A stretch of DNA of 56,409 nt, taken from Prevotella sp. UBA2739. GTDB lineage: Bacteria; Bacteroidota; Bacteroidia; Bacteroidales; Bacteroidaceae. The stretch lies in the NCBI GenBank assembly GCA_002353525.1, contig DEJV01000023.1, forward strand, positions 1 to 56,409. Reading direction: 5' to 3'. The notes below the pieces were generated by a model. That model did not search any database, had not been told where the DNA came from, and saw only the letters and a program-made list of their open reading frames with translations. Both the position numbers and the translations under genes were made by a program. Positions 42,691 through 50,098 of the stretch are shown here, in pieces (positions within the stretch are counted from its first letter, which is position 1; every line of letters begins with the position of its first letter).

Positions 42691-43998
42691 ATGACTCTAA
42701 CAATGAGAAAAGTATGGGGCACGCTGTGCCTGATGATGATGGCTACTTGCGCCATGGCGCAGTATGTGCCATCGGACGACAACCTGAAGGCCAGAAAGGA
42801 GTTCGAGGGATTCCGATTCGGCATCTTCTTGCACTGGGGCATCTACAGCGAGTTTGCCCAGGGGGAATGGTACCTGAACAGCGGAGGACTGCAACATGAG
42901 GAATACCAAAAGGCGGCTTCGTGTTTCTACCCTGTGCGCTTCAACGCACGCGAATGGGTGAAGGCATTCAAAGACGCAGGAGCCCGATATGTGACATTCA
43001 CCAGCCGACACCACGACGGATTCTCGATGTGGCACACGCAGGCAAGCGACTATAACATTGTGGACGCCACGCCCTTCAAGCGCGACGTGCTGGGCGAACT
43101 GGCGGAGGCTTGCGCCGAAGAGGGGATGCGACTGCACCTGTACTACTCGATTCTTGACTGGATGCGCGAGGACTATCCACTGGGAAGGACGGGAAGGAAG
43201 ACGCGCAGCGCGGTGAGGCCCGACTACGACAGCTACTTCGGTTTTATGAAAAAACAGATGAACGAACTGTTGGGAAACTACCCACAGGTGGAGGGCATCT
43301 GGTTGGACGGATATTGGGACCACGATGCTGACTCAGTGCCCTTCGACTGGCGCATGCCGGAGTTCTACAGATATATTCACAGTCTGAAACCAAGGTGCCT
43401 GATTGGCAACAACCACCACGTGGCAACCATAGAGGGCGAGGACTTTCAGATGTTTGAGCGCGACCTGCCGGGTGAGAACAAGGCGGGATTCTCGGCGGGA
43501 CAGACGATCAGCTCACTGCCGCTGGAAATGTGCGAGACGATGAACGGCATGTGGGGCTATAAGGTGGCCGACCAGAACTACAAACCAGCGGAGAAGCTGA
43601 TAGAGTTGTTGGTGAGAGCAGCGGCAAAGGGAAGTAACTTGCTGCTGAACATCGGGCCACAACCGAACGGCGAGTTGCCAGCGGCGGCATTGCAGCGGCT
43701 GAAGGTGATGGGACAGTGGCTGAGAACGTATGGCGAAAGCGTATACAACACGCGCAAAGGCAGGGTGCCGGAGGGCGACTGGGGCGTGAGCACGGAGAAC
43801 GACGAGAGTCTGTTCCTGCACGTACTGAACGGAATGGCGCAACAGCTGACGGTGACAATGGAGAAAAAGCCGAAGAAGGTGACGGAGCTGAAAACGGGCA
43901 AAGAGCTGGAATGGAAATATGACAGAAAGAAGAAAGTGTTGACAATCGGCCTGCCGGAGCACGGACAGGAGGCTGACTATGTGGTGACGGTATGCTGA
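42691..43998 (+). CDS. GH29 alpha-L-fucosidase
   Basis: A 435-aa exported glycosidase that releases terminal L-fucose, as found on host mucin or plant glycans. The signal peptide ends near CAMAQ (about residue 23). GH29 landmarks are FGIFLHWGIYS, YVTFTSRHHDGFSMWHT and GIWLDGYWD, with the Asp as nucleophile. The domain then passes to a short C-terminal beta part. An ATG at 42703 is an alternative start. The stop lies inside the start of mutY (7-nt overlap). Leu codons are almost all CTG or TTG, unlike the CTC-rich genes to the left. Confidence 0.94.
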   Translation: MTLTMRKVWGTLCLMMMATCAMAQYVPSDDNLKARKEFEGFRFGIFLHWGIYSEFAQGEWYLNSGGLQHEEYQKAASCFYPVRFNAREWVKAFKDAGARYVTFTSRHHDGFSMWHTQASDYNIVDATPFKRDVLGELAEACAEEGMRLHLYYSILDWMREDYPLGRTGRKTRSAVRPDYDSYFGFMKKQMNELLGNYPQVEGIWLDGYWDHDADSVPFDWRMPEFYRYIHSLKPRCLIGNNHHVATIEGEDFQMFERDLPGENKAGFSAGQTISSLPLEMCETMNGMWGYKVADQNYKPAEKLIELLVRAAAKGSNLLLNIGPQPNGELPAAALQRLKVMGQWLRTYGESVYNTRKGRVPEGDWGVSTENDESLFLHVLNGMAQQLTVTMEKKPKKVTELKTGKELEWKYDRKKKVLTIGLPEHGQEADYVVTVC

Positions 43999-44999
43999 AC
44001 GGATTTGCTGCGAAGATTCTGGAGTGGTTTGCCGCCAACGGGCGCGACTTGCCCTGGCGCCATACGAAGGATGCATATGCCATCTGGCTGAGTGAGGTGA
44101 TCTTGCAACAGACACGCATTCAGCAGGGGGAGGCGTACTGGCTGCGGTTCATGAGGCGCTGGCCCACAGTGGAAGCACTGGCGGCGGCGACGGAAGATGA
44201 AGTGCTGAGAATGTGGCAGGGACTGGGCTACTACTCGAGGGCGAGGAACTTGCTGACGGCGGCACGACAGGTGGTGGAGATGGGGGGATTCCCGCAAACG
44301 ACAGAGGGCTTGCAACGACTGAAGGGCGTGGGCGACTATACCGCAGCGGCCATCGCGTCGATTGCCTTCGATAAAGCCGCAGCGGTGGTCGACGGCAATG
44401 TGTACCGCGTACTGGCGCGACACTTCGGCATCGACACGCCAGTGAACAGCACGGAGGGGAAAAAGACATTCGCAAAGCTGGCTGACGAGCTGCTGCCAAG
44501 GAAAGAGGCGGCGGCCTACAACCAAGGGATGATGGACTTCGGAGCGATGGTGTGTACGCCGGCAACACCTCACTGCGAGGGATGTGTGCTGGCGGAGTCG
44601 TGTGTGGCTCTGAGCACGGGGCGCACGACGGCATTGCCGGTAAAGGTGAAGCGTACAGCCGTGAAGGAACGGCACCTGCGCTATTTTTACATAAGGTGGA
44701 AGGGCATGACGGCTATTCACCGCCGACCGGCAGGCGACATCTGGCAGGGACTGTGGGAGCCGTTCGTGACTGAGGACGACGGCATGCCAGACTGGCTGGG
44801 ACCGGACTGTCAAGTAAGCGTGATAGCGGAGGGGGTGAAACATGTGCTGACACACCGCATCCTGACAGCTGACTGTTACCTGGTGGAGACGGACACGAAG
44901 CCTGCCCTACCCGACGGGTTCGTATGGATTGACGAAGCGAACATCGATGACTATGGCATCCCGAGGTTGGTAGAAAAACTTTTGGAAATTGAGAATTGA
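43992..44999 (+). CDS. mutY: A/G-specific adenine DNA glycosylase MutY
   Basis: A 335-aa base-excision repair enzyme that removes A opposite 8-oxoG. The HhH-GPD fold includes WLSEVILQQTRIQQGEAYW, with the catalytic Glu, and LKGVGDYTAAAIASIAF, then AAVVDGNVYRVLARHF with the catalytic Asp. The 4Fe-4S ligands are C-x6-C-x2-C-x5-C in CTPATPHCEGCVLAESC. A NUDIX-like C-terminal domain recognises 8-oxoG. It overlaps the fucosidase gene by 7 nt. The last residues EIEN-stop are encoded by the ATTGAGAATTGA word. Confidence 0.96.
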   Translation: MLNGFAAKILEWFAANGRDLPWRHTKDAYAIWLSEVILQQTRIQQGEAYWLRFMRRWPTVEALAAATEDEVLRMWQGLGYYSRARNLLTAARQVVEMGGFPQTTEGLQRLKGVGDYTAAAIASIAFDKAAAVVDGNVYRVLARHFGIDTPVNSTEGKKTFAKLADELLPRKEAAAYNQGMMDFGAMVCTPATPHCEGCVLAESCVALSTGRTTALPVKVKRTAVKERHLRYFYIRWKGMTAIHRRPAGDIWQGLWEPFVTEDDGMPDWLGPDCQVSVIAEGVKHVLTHRILTADCYLVETDTKPALPDGFVWIDEANIDDYGIPRLVEKLLEIEN

Positions 45000-45350
45000 G
45001 GATTGAAAATTGAGGATTGAGGATTGAAAATTGAGGATTGAGCATTTTTACGACAACGAATTGATCGAATTCTTCATGAGTTACTGATAAGCGAATGCCG
45101 CCAAGTGACAACGAATGACACGAATGACAACAATGTTTCTTTGACTTCTGGTGCTGGAGGTGTCATCGTAGCGGTCAATCCTCCATTCTATATTATCTAC
45201 ATTCCGGCAATTCAATTATCAATTATCAATTGTCAATTATCAATTACTCAGAGTTCTCCATCCTCTTTGTTGAAAAACTATGAATGAAATGTTTGCAGTT
45301 TCAAAGAAAAACACTACCTTTGTATCGCAAACCACTAAATAGAAAAAACC
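45000..45350. other. Word-repeat gap before tatA
   Basis: It begins with ATTGAGGATTGAAA words (to about 45040). A unique part with GACAACGAATGACACGAATG words follows, then CAATTATCAATTGTC words in the opposite orientation (45210-45245), and finally the tatA promoter. No gene is seen. Confidence 0.7.
45292..45322 (+). promoter_or_regulatory. Promoter of tatA-tatC
   Basis: -33 TTTG at 45292-45295 and -7 TACCTTTG at 45315-45322, spacer 19 bp, 28 bp before the ATG. Confidence 0.7.
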
Positions 45351-45572
45351 ATGCTATCTACACTTGAAATGAGTATTGTCGCTATGATAGGCACGCAAGA
45401 GATTATTATTCTTGCGCTAGTCATCCTGCTGCTCTTCGGAGGCAAGAAAATCCCCGAACTGATGAAAGGACTGGGAAAGGGCGTGAAGAGCTTCAAAGAG
45501 GGCGTGAACGGAATTGAGGAATCGCTCGACGAAGACAAGAAGGAGAAAAAGAACGACAGCCAACAACAATGA
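45351..45572 (+). CDS. tatA: Sec-independent translocase subunit TatA
   Basis: A 73-aa protein with one membrane helix (about 17-31, IIILALVILLLFGG), the FG hinge, an amphipathic helix (KKIPELMKGLGKGVKSFKEG) and an acidic then lysine-rich tail. TatA oligomers form the pathway for folded proteins exported by Tat. A second start at 45369 (MSIVAM) is possible. The stop overlaps the tatC ATG by 4 nt. Confidence 0.93.
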   Translation: MLSTLEMSIVAMIGTQEIIILALVILLLFGGKKIPELMKGLGKGVKSFKEGVNGIEESLDEDKKEKKNDSQQQ

Positions 45573-46333
45573 CACAACAGCCACGGAACGACGTGCCTGC
45601 CACAGGCACCTTCTGGGACCATCTGGACGAGCTGCGCAGCTGCTTGCTGAGAATGCTGGCGGTGATTGCCCTGCTGGCCGTGGCGGCTTTTGTCATGAAG
45701 GATGAGCTGTTCAGCATTGTGCTGGCCCCAAAGGACAGTTCGTTTGTGGCTTACAGGCTGCTGGGCGTAGAGCCTTTCAGCATCCACCTGATGAACACGG
45801 GGCTGACCGAGCAGTTTATGATTCATATGAGGACGGCGGCCTATGCAGGCATACTGCTGGCGTCTCCCTATTTGCTATACGAGCTGTTTCGGTTTGTGAG
45901 TCCGGCCCTTTACGACAACGAGCGTCGCTATGCGTGGCGCATTGTGGGCAGTGCCTACCTGATGTTTGTGGTGGGCAACGTGTTGAACTACTTCCTGGTG
46001 TTTCCGCTGACGGTGAGGTTTCTGGGCACCTACCAGGTGAGTGCCGACGTGGCGAACATGCTGACGCTGCAGTCGTATATGGACACGCTGTTGATGATGA
46101 GTTTGTTGATGGGTGTGGTGTTCGAACTGCCGGTGATATGCTGGGTGATGGCGCGCATGGGACTGATCAACGACCAGTTTATGCGTCAATATCGTCGGCA
46201 TGCCATCGTAGTGATTCTGATGGTGGCTGCGGTAATCACGCCTACAGCAGATGCCTTCACGCTGTTTGTGGTGGCTCTGCCCATCTGGCTGCTCTACGAG
46301 CTGAGCATCGCCATCGTGAAAATTGAGAATTGA
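45569..46333 (+). CDS. tatC: Sec-independent translocase subunit TatC
   Basis: A 254-aa membrane protein with six hydrophobic segments. It is the receptor for twin-arginine signals. Family landmarks are TFWDHLDELRSCLLRM, PYLLYELFRFVSPALY, and the P-V-I region FELPVICWVMARMGLI. A segment with VITPTADAFT precedes the last helix. It is coupled to tatA. Two genes downstream on the same strand carry Tat-related signals. The C-terminus VKIEN-stop is written by the ATTGAGAATTGA word. Confidence 0.95.
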   Translation: MTQQPRNDVPATGTFWDHLDELRSCLLRMLAVIALLAVAAFVMKDELFSIVLAPKDSSFVAYRLLGVEPFSIHLMNTGLTEQFMIHMRTAAYAGILLASPYLLYELFRFVSPALYDNERRYAWRIVGSAYLMFVVGNVLNYFLVFPLTVRFLGTYQVSADVANMLTLQSYMDTLLMMSLLMGVVFELPVICWVMARMGLINDQFMRQYRRHAIVVILMVAAVITPTADAFTLFVVALPIWLLYELSIAIVKIEN

Positions 46334-46367
46334 GGATTGAAGATTGAAAATTCGGAGGATTCTGAAT

Positions 46368-46421
46368 AATCGGAGTAATCAGAGTAATCGGAATAATCGG
46401 AGTAATCGGAGTAATCGGAAT
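46368..46421. repeat. 9-bp tandem repeat AATCGGAGT (six copies)
   Basis: Six consecutive 9-bp units (AATCGGAGT, with single-base variants AATCAGAGT and AATCGGAAT) lie between tatC and the polyferredoxin gene. Confidence 0.9.
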
Positions 46422-46447
46422 AAACAACATAATAATTAGTACGAAAT

Positions 46448-48010
46448 ATGAGCTTAAAGAAAATCAGAACTGCCTTGGCTGCAGTGGCCTTCGTGGGCAT
46501 CACACTGCTGTTTCTCGACTTTACCGGAACACTGCACCATTGGCTGGGATGGATGGCTAAGATTCAGTTCCTGCCTGCCGTGCTGGCGCTAAATGTGGTG
46601 GTGATTGTGGGATTGATCGTCTTAACACTAATCTTCGGACGCATCTACTGTTCGGTAATTTGTCCGCTGGGCGTCTTCCAAGATGTGGTGGCCTGGCTGC
46701 ATAACCGATATAAGAAAAACCGCTACAGCTACTCGCGGGCGGTGAGCTGGCTGCGTTACACCATGCTAGGCGTGTTCGTGGTGGCGATGGCTGCCGGCGT
46801 GAGCTCTATCGTTCAGCTGCTGGCACCTTATAGTGCCTATGGCCGCATAGCCACCATGCTGTTTCAGCCAGTATGGAAGGCAGCAAACAATGTGTTGGCA
46901 TCGATAGCTGAGCGCATGGACAGCTATGCCTTCTACACGGTAGACGTGTGGATGAAGGGGCTGCCCACGCTGATTGTGGCTGTGGCTACGCTTGTGGTGG
47001 TGGGGCTGCTGGCATGGCGCCATGGCCGTACCTACTGCAACACGATTTGTCCAGTGGGCACTGTGCTGAGTTTCTTTAGCCGCTTTTCCTGGATGAAGGT
47101 GCGCTTCGACGAGGAGAAATGCCGCAACTGCTCAATGTGCTCGAAGAACTGTAAGGCAGCCTGCATCGACTATAAGAACCACCAGGTGGACTACAGCCGC
47201 TGCGTGGTGTGCGGTGACTGCATCAGCAGCTGTAAGTTCGGAGCGCTGAGCTATGCAGCTGGGACAAAGAAGGCGAAGATGGCAAAGAAGGATGAGAAGG
47301 AAGAAAAGCCATTGGCTGAGAAGGAGGCCATGAAGGCTAACGAGAATATGGAAAGCAGAAAGTCGGATGCCGGGATGGTGGCCGACCCAGGCAAGCGGTC
47401 GTTCCTGATTGGATCGGCGCTGGTGGCTACGGCCGCCATGGCGCAGGAGAAGATGAAATTGGACGGCGGTCTGGCGAAGATTGAAGAGAAGGTGGCTCCG
47501 AAGCGGCAGACACCCATCACGCCACCGGGGTCGCTGAGCGCAAAGAACATGGCGACACGTTGCACGGGCTGTCAGTTGTGCGTGTCAGAGTGTCCCAACG
47601 ACGTGCTGCGTCCGAGTACCGACCTGCTGACACTGATGCAGCCGGTGATGAGCTACGAGCGTGGCTACTGCCGGCCGGAGTGCACACGCTGCTCAGAGGT
47701 GTGTCCGGCAGGGGCCATACAGCCTATCAGTAAGGAGGACAAGTCGTCGACGCAGATAGGCCATGCCGTGTGGGTGAAGAAAAACTGCATCCCGCTGAGA
47801 GACGGCGTGGAGTGCGGCAACTGTGCGCGCCACTGTCCTACGGGTGCTATTGAGATGGTGCCCTCGGATCCTAACGACGAGGAAAGCGCATACGTGCCTG
47901 CGGTGAACGAGGAGATGTGCATTGGCTGCGGTGCCTGCGAGAACCTCTGCCCTGCCCGACCGTTCCCAGCCATCTACGTGGAAGGCCACGAGGTGCACAA
48001 AGAGAATTGA
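46448..48010 (+). CDS. NapH/CcoG-like membrane 4Fe-4S polyferredoxin, fused two-part protein
   Basis: A 520-aa protein. The first half is NapH-like: four membrane segments (about 8-26, 41-63, 103-128, 172-190), two CxxxCP motifs (C68/C72, C197/C201) and two 4Fe-4S motifs (C225-C239, C252-C262). A charged linker (270-315) leads to a second hydrophobic signal-like segment (316-332, KRSFLIGSALVATAAMAQ). The NapG/DsrO-like second half carries four more ferredoxin clusters (372-382, 408-419, 447-463, 491-501). It probably passes electrons from quinol to a periplasmic acceptor. The Fe-S aldo/keto reductase gene follows 39 nt later. Confidence 0.88.
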   Translation: MSLKKIRTALAAVAFVGITLLFLDFTGTLHHWLGWMAKIQFLPAVLALNVVVIVGLIVLTLIFGRIYCSVICPLGVFQDVVAWLHNRYKKNRYSYSRAVSWLRYTMLGVFVVAMAAGVSSIVQLLAPYSAYGRIATMLFQPVWKAANNVLASIAERMDSYAFYTVDVWMKGLPTLIVAVATLVVVGLLAWRHGRTYCNTICPVGTVLSFFSRFSWMKVRFDEEKCRNCSMCSKNCKAACIDYKNHQVDYSRCVVCGDCISSCKFGALSYAAGTKKAKMAKKDEKEEKPLAEKEAMKANENMESRKSDAGMVADPGKRSFLIGSALVATAAMAQEKMKLDGGLAKIEEKVAPKRQTPITPPGSLSAKNMATRCTGCQLCVSECPNDVLRPSTDLLTLMQPVMSYERGYCRPECTRCSEVCPAGAIQPISKEDKSSTQIGHAVWVKKNCIPLRDGVECGNCARHCPTGAIEMVPSDPNDEESAYVPAVNEEMCIGCGACENLCPARPFPAIYVEGHEVHKEN

Positions 48011-48049
48011 CGACTGAGTGAAAACAGCAATAAAAAAGAGAAGAGCAAT

Positions 48050-49483
48050 ATGGCAAAAAAAGATATCACACGAAGAGGATTCCTCAAGATGATGGGGGCA
48101 GGAACCGTGGCTACGGCTGCCACGCTGGCTGGCTGTAAGCAGGCTGTCGACAAAAACCTGGAGGACGACTATAAGAACCAGGTGGAGCCCGCCAAGGGCA
48201 AGATGACCTTCCGCACGACACCCACGACGAAGGACAAGGTGTCACTGCTGGGCTTTGGCATGATGCGACTGCCCACTATAGCCGGAAAGAAAAAAGAGGG
48301 CGAGGGCAGCGACACCATCGACCAGGAACAGGTGAACAGACTGGTGGACTATGCCATGGAGCATGGTGTGAACTACTTCGACACAGCACCCGTATACTGC
48401 CAGGGACTGTCGGAACGGTCGACTGGCATTGCCCTGCACCGCCATCCTCGCGAAAGCTACTTCGTAGCCACAAAAATGTCGAACTTCGACGAGCGCGTGA
48501 AGACAAAGGCTGGCTCGATGGAAATGTTCAACAACTCGCTGAAAGAGCTGCAGGTGGACTACATCGACTACTATCTGCTGCACTCGGTAGTTGGCGGAGG
48601 CATGGAGAACTTCAACTCAAGATATATCGACAACGGTGTGCTGGACTGGCTGCTCGAACAACGGGAGAAGGGTAAGATACGCAACCTGGGATTCTCGTAT
48701 CATGGCGACATCAAGGTGTTTGACTGGCTGCTCGAGAACAATGACAAATACCACTGGGACTTTGTGCAGATACAGCTGAACTACCTGGATTGGAAGTATG
48801 CCAACGAGATGAACGACGACAACACCGATGCCGAGTACCTTTATGCCGAGTTGCAGAAAAGAGGCATTCCCGCAGTGATCATGGAACCCCTGCTGGGCGG
48901 ACGGTTGGCAAAGGTGCCCCAGTACATCGCCCGCAAGCTGAAAACCCGCGACCCTGAGAAGTCGGTGGCCTCATGGGCATTCCGCTATGCCGGAACACCC
49001 AAAGGCGTGCTGACGGTGCTGAGCGGCATGACCTATATGGAGCACCTGAAAGACAACCTGCTCTCATATTGTCCGCTGAAGCCACTGACAACAGAAGAGA
49101 ACGACTTCCTCTACGACGTGGCGAAAGACATTGCCGGATTCTCGACCATCCCCTGTAACGACTGTAACTACTGCATGCCCTGTCCCTACGGCATTGACAT
49201 ACCCGCCATCTTCGTACATTATAATAAATGTAAGAACGAAGGCACGCTGCCCAACGACGCGAAGGACAAAAACTTTGAGAAATACCGCCGGCAATACCTA
49301 ATTGGACTGGACCGCAGCGTGCCAAAACTGCGACAGGCTAACCACTGCATCCAGTGCGGACAATGCGAGCCCCACTGCCCACAGAACATCAGGATACCGG
49401 TGGAGTTGGAGAAAATAGACCAGTTCGTGGAGAGCCTGAAACAAGGTACCTTCGGACAAGAAAACAACGAGGAAGAGGCCTGA
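48050..49483 (+). CDS. Tat-exported 4Fe-4S aldo/keto reductase lipoprotein
   Basis: A 477-aa protein. Its N-terminus has a twin-arginine motif TRRGFLKMM (7-15) and a lipobox ending LAGC (Cys 29), so it should be exported folded and lipid-anchored. The aldo/keto reductase barrel (about 55-370) shows LLGFGMMRLPT, YFDTAPVYCQGLSERS and DYIDYYLLHSV. The C-terminus has two ferredoxin-like clusters (CNDCNYCMPCPYG and CIQCGQCEPHCPQ). Cytosolic members use NADPH; a periplasmic one more likely takes electrons through its clusters from the preceding polyferredoxin. The substrate is unknown. Confidence 0.9.
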   Translation: MAKKDITRRGFLKMMGAGTVATAATLAGCKQAVDKNLEDDYKNQVEPAKGKMTFRTTPTTKDKVSLLGFGMMRLPTIAGKKKEGEGSDTIDQEQVNRLVDYAMEHGVNYFDTAPVYCQGLSERSTGIALHRHPRESYFVATKMSNFDERVKTKAGSMEMFNNSLKELQVDYIDYYLLHSVVGGGMENFNSRYIDNGVLDWLLEQREKGKIRNLGFSYHGDIKVFDWLLENNDKYHWDFVQIQLNYLDWKYANEMNDDNTDAEYLYAELQKRGIPAVIMEPLLGGRLAKVPQYIARKLKTRDPEKSVASWAFRYAGTPKGVLTVLSGMTYMEHLKDNLLSYCPLKPLTTEENDFLYDVAKDIAGFSTIPCNDCNYCMPCPYGIDIPAIFVHYNKCKNEGTLPNDAKDKNFEKYRRQYLIGLDRSVPKLRQANHCIQCGQCEPHCPQNIRIPVELEKIDQFVESLKQGTFGQENNEEEA

Positions 49484-49508
49484 ATAGAGTGGAAAAGGGC
49501 GATAAAGT

Positions 49509-49551
49509 AGTGAGAATAAGGTAGTTTTACCACAATTCTCACTGCTTTTTT
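49509..49551 (+). terminator. Terminator after the aldo/keto reductase gene
   Basis: AGTGAGAAT (49509-49517) pairs with ATTCTCACT (49535-49543), with an inner GGTA/TACC helix, followed by GCTTTTTTAC. Confidence 0.85.
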
Positions 49552-49594
49552 ACAAAAAAACGCAAATAAATTTTCATATCACGCCAAAAACTTG

Positions 49595-49602
49595 TATCTT
49601 TG
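49595..49602 (+). promoter_or_regulatory. -7 box of the HU gene
   Basis: TATCTTTG with TTTT 20 bp upstream in the -33 position, 45 bp before the ATG. Confidence 0.55.
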
Positions 49603-49646
49603 CACTCCGAAAATCAACATGAACAAATAAAAAATACATTTAAACA

Positions 49647-49928
49647 ATGACAAAAGCAGATATTATCAATCAGATTACAGAGTCAACTGGCGTTGCAAAA
49701 AGAGACGTTTCAGCTACTGTTGAGGCGTTCATGGAATGCATCAAGGGAAGTCTGATGGAGAAGGAGAATGTATACCTTCGCGGATTCGGCAGTTTCATTG
49801 TGAAGCACAGAGCCGAGAAGACAGCCCGCAACATTTCGAAGAACACCACTATTACGATTGCTGCTCACGACTTCCCCAGCTTTAAGCCGGCCAAGAGTTT
49901 CGTAGAGAAAATGAAGGGTGAAGAATAA
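49647..49928 (+). CDS. HU/IHF-family DNA-bending protein
   Basis: A 93-aa nucleoid protein. It starts MTKADIINQITESTGVAKRD. The arm region is FGSFIVKHRAEKTARNISKN, with the Arg where HU beta arms contact the minor groove. It ends SFKPAKSFVEKMKG, as in the family. It likely forms a dimer that bends DNA. It is followed by a small basic gene and the RNase E/G gene in the same direction. Confidence 0.94.
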   Translation: MTKADIINQITESTGVAKRDVSATVEAFMECIKGSLMEKENVYLRGFGSFIVKHRAEKTARNISKNTTITIAAHDFPSFKPAKSFVEKMKGEE

Positions 49929-49973
49929 GTATTCACATTAACATTATAATAACATTTAAACACTATTAAGGCT

Positions 49974-50063
49974 ATGCCAAACGGAAAAAAGAAAAAGGGC
50001 CACAAGATGGCAACCCACAAGCGTAAAAAGAGATTAAGAAAGAACAGACATAAGAGCAAGTAA
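49974..50063 (+). CDS. Very basic 29-aa protein, possibly COX24/bS22-like ribosomal protein
   Basis: A short frame starting ATGCCAAACGGA and ending TAA. It encodes 29 residues, of which more than half are Lys, Arg or His; the end reads KRKKRLRKNRHKSK. It resembles my memory of short conserved Bacteroidetes proteins with the AURKAIP1/COX24-type motif (HK.KKR.R..R), a motif also present in the mycobacterial ribosomal protein bS22. It sits 45 nt after HU and 35 nt before the RNase gene. The ribosomal link is inference. Confidence 0.75.
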   Translation: MPNGKKKKGHKMATHKRKKRLRKNRHKSK

Positions 50064-50098
50064 AACTTGCTCTTAAGTCTTTTAAAGACAATGGAAAA

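Noticed and set aside
45105..45287. 60-codon frame before tatA
   Set aside because: It is made of repeat words and ends in the CAATTATCAATTG tract; no start signal or conserved feature.
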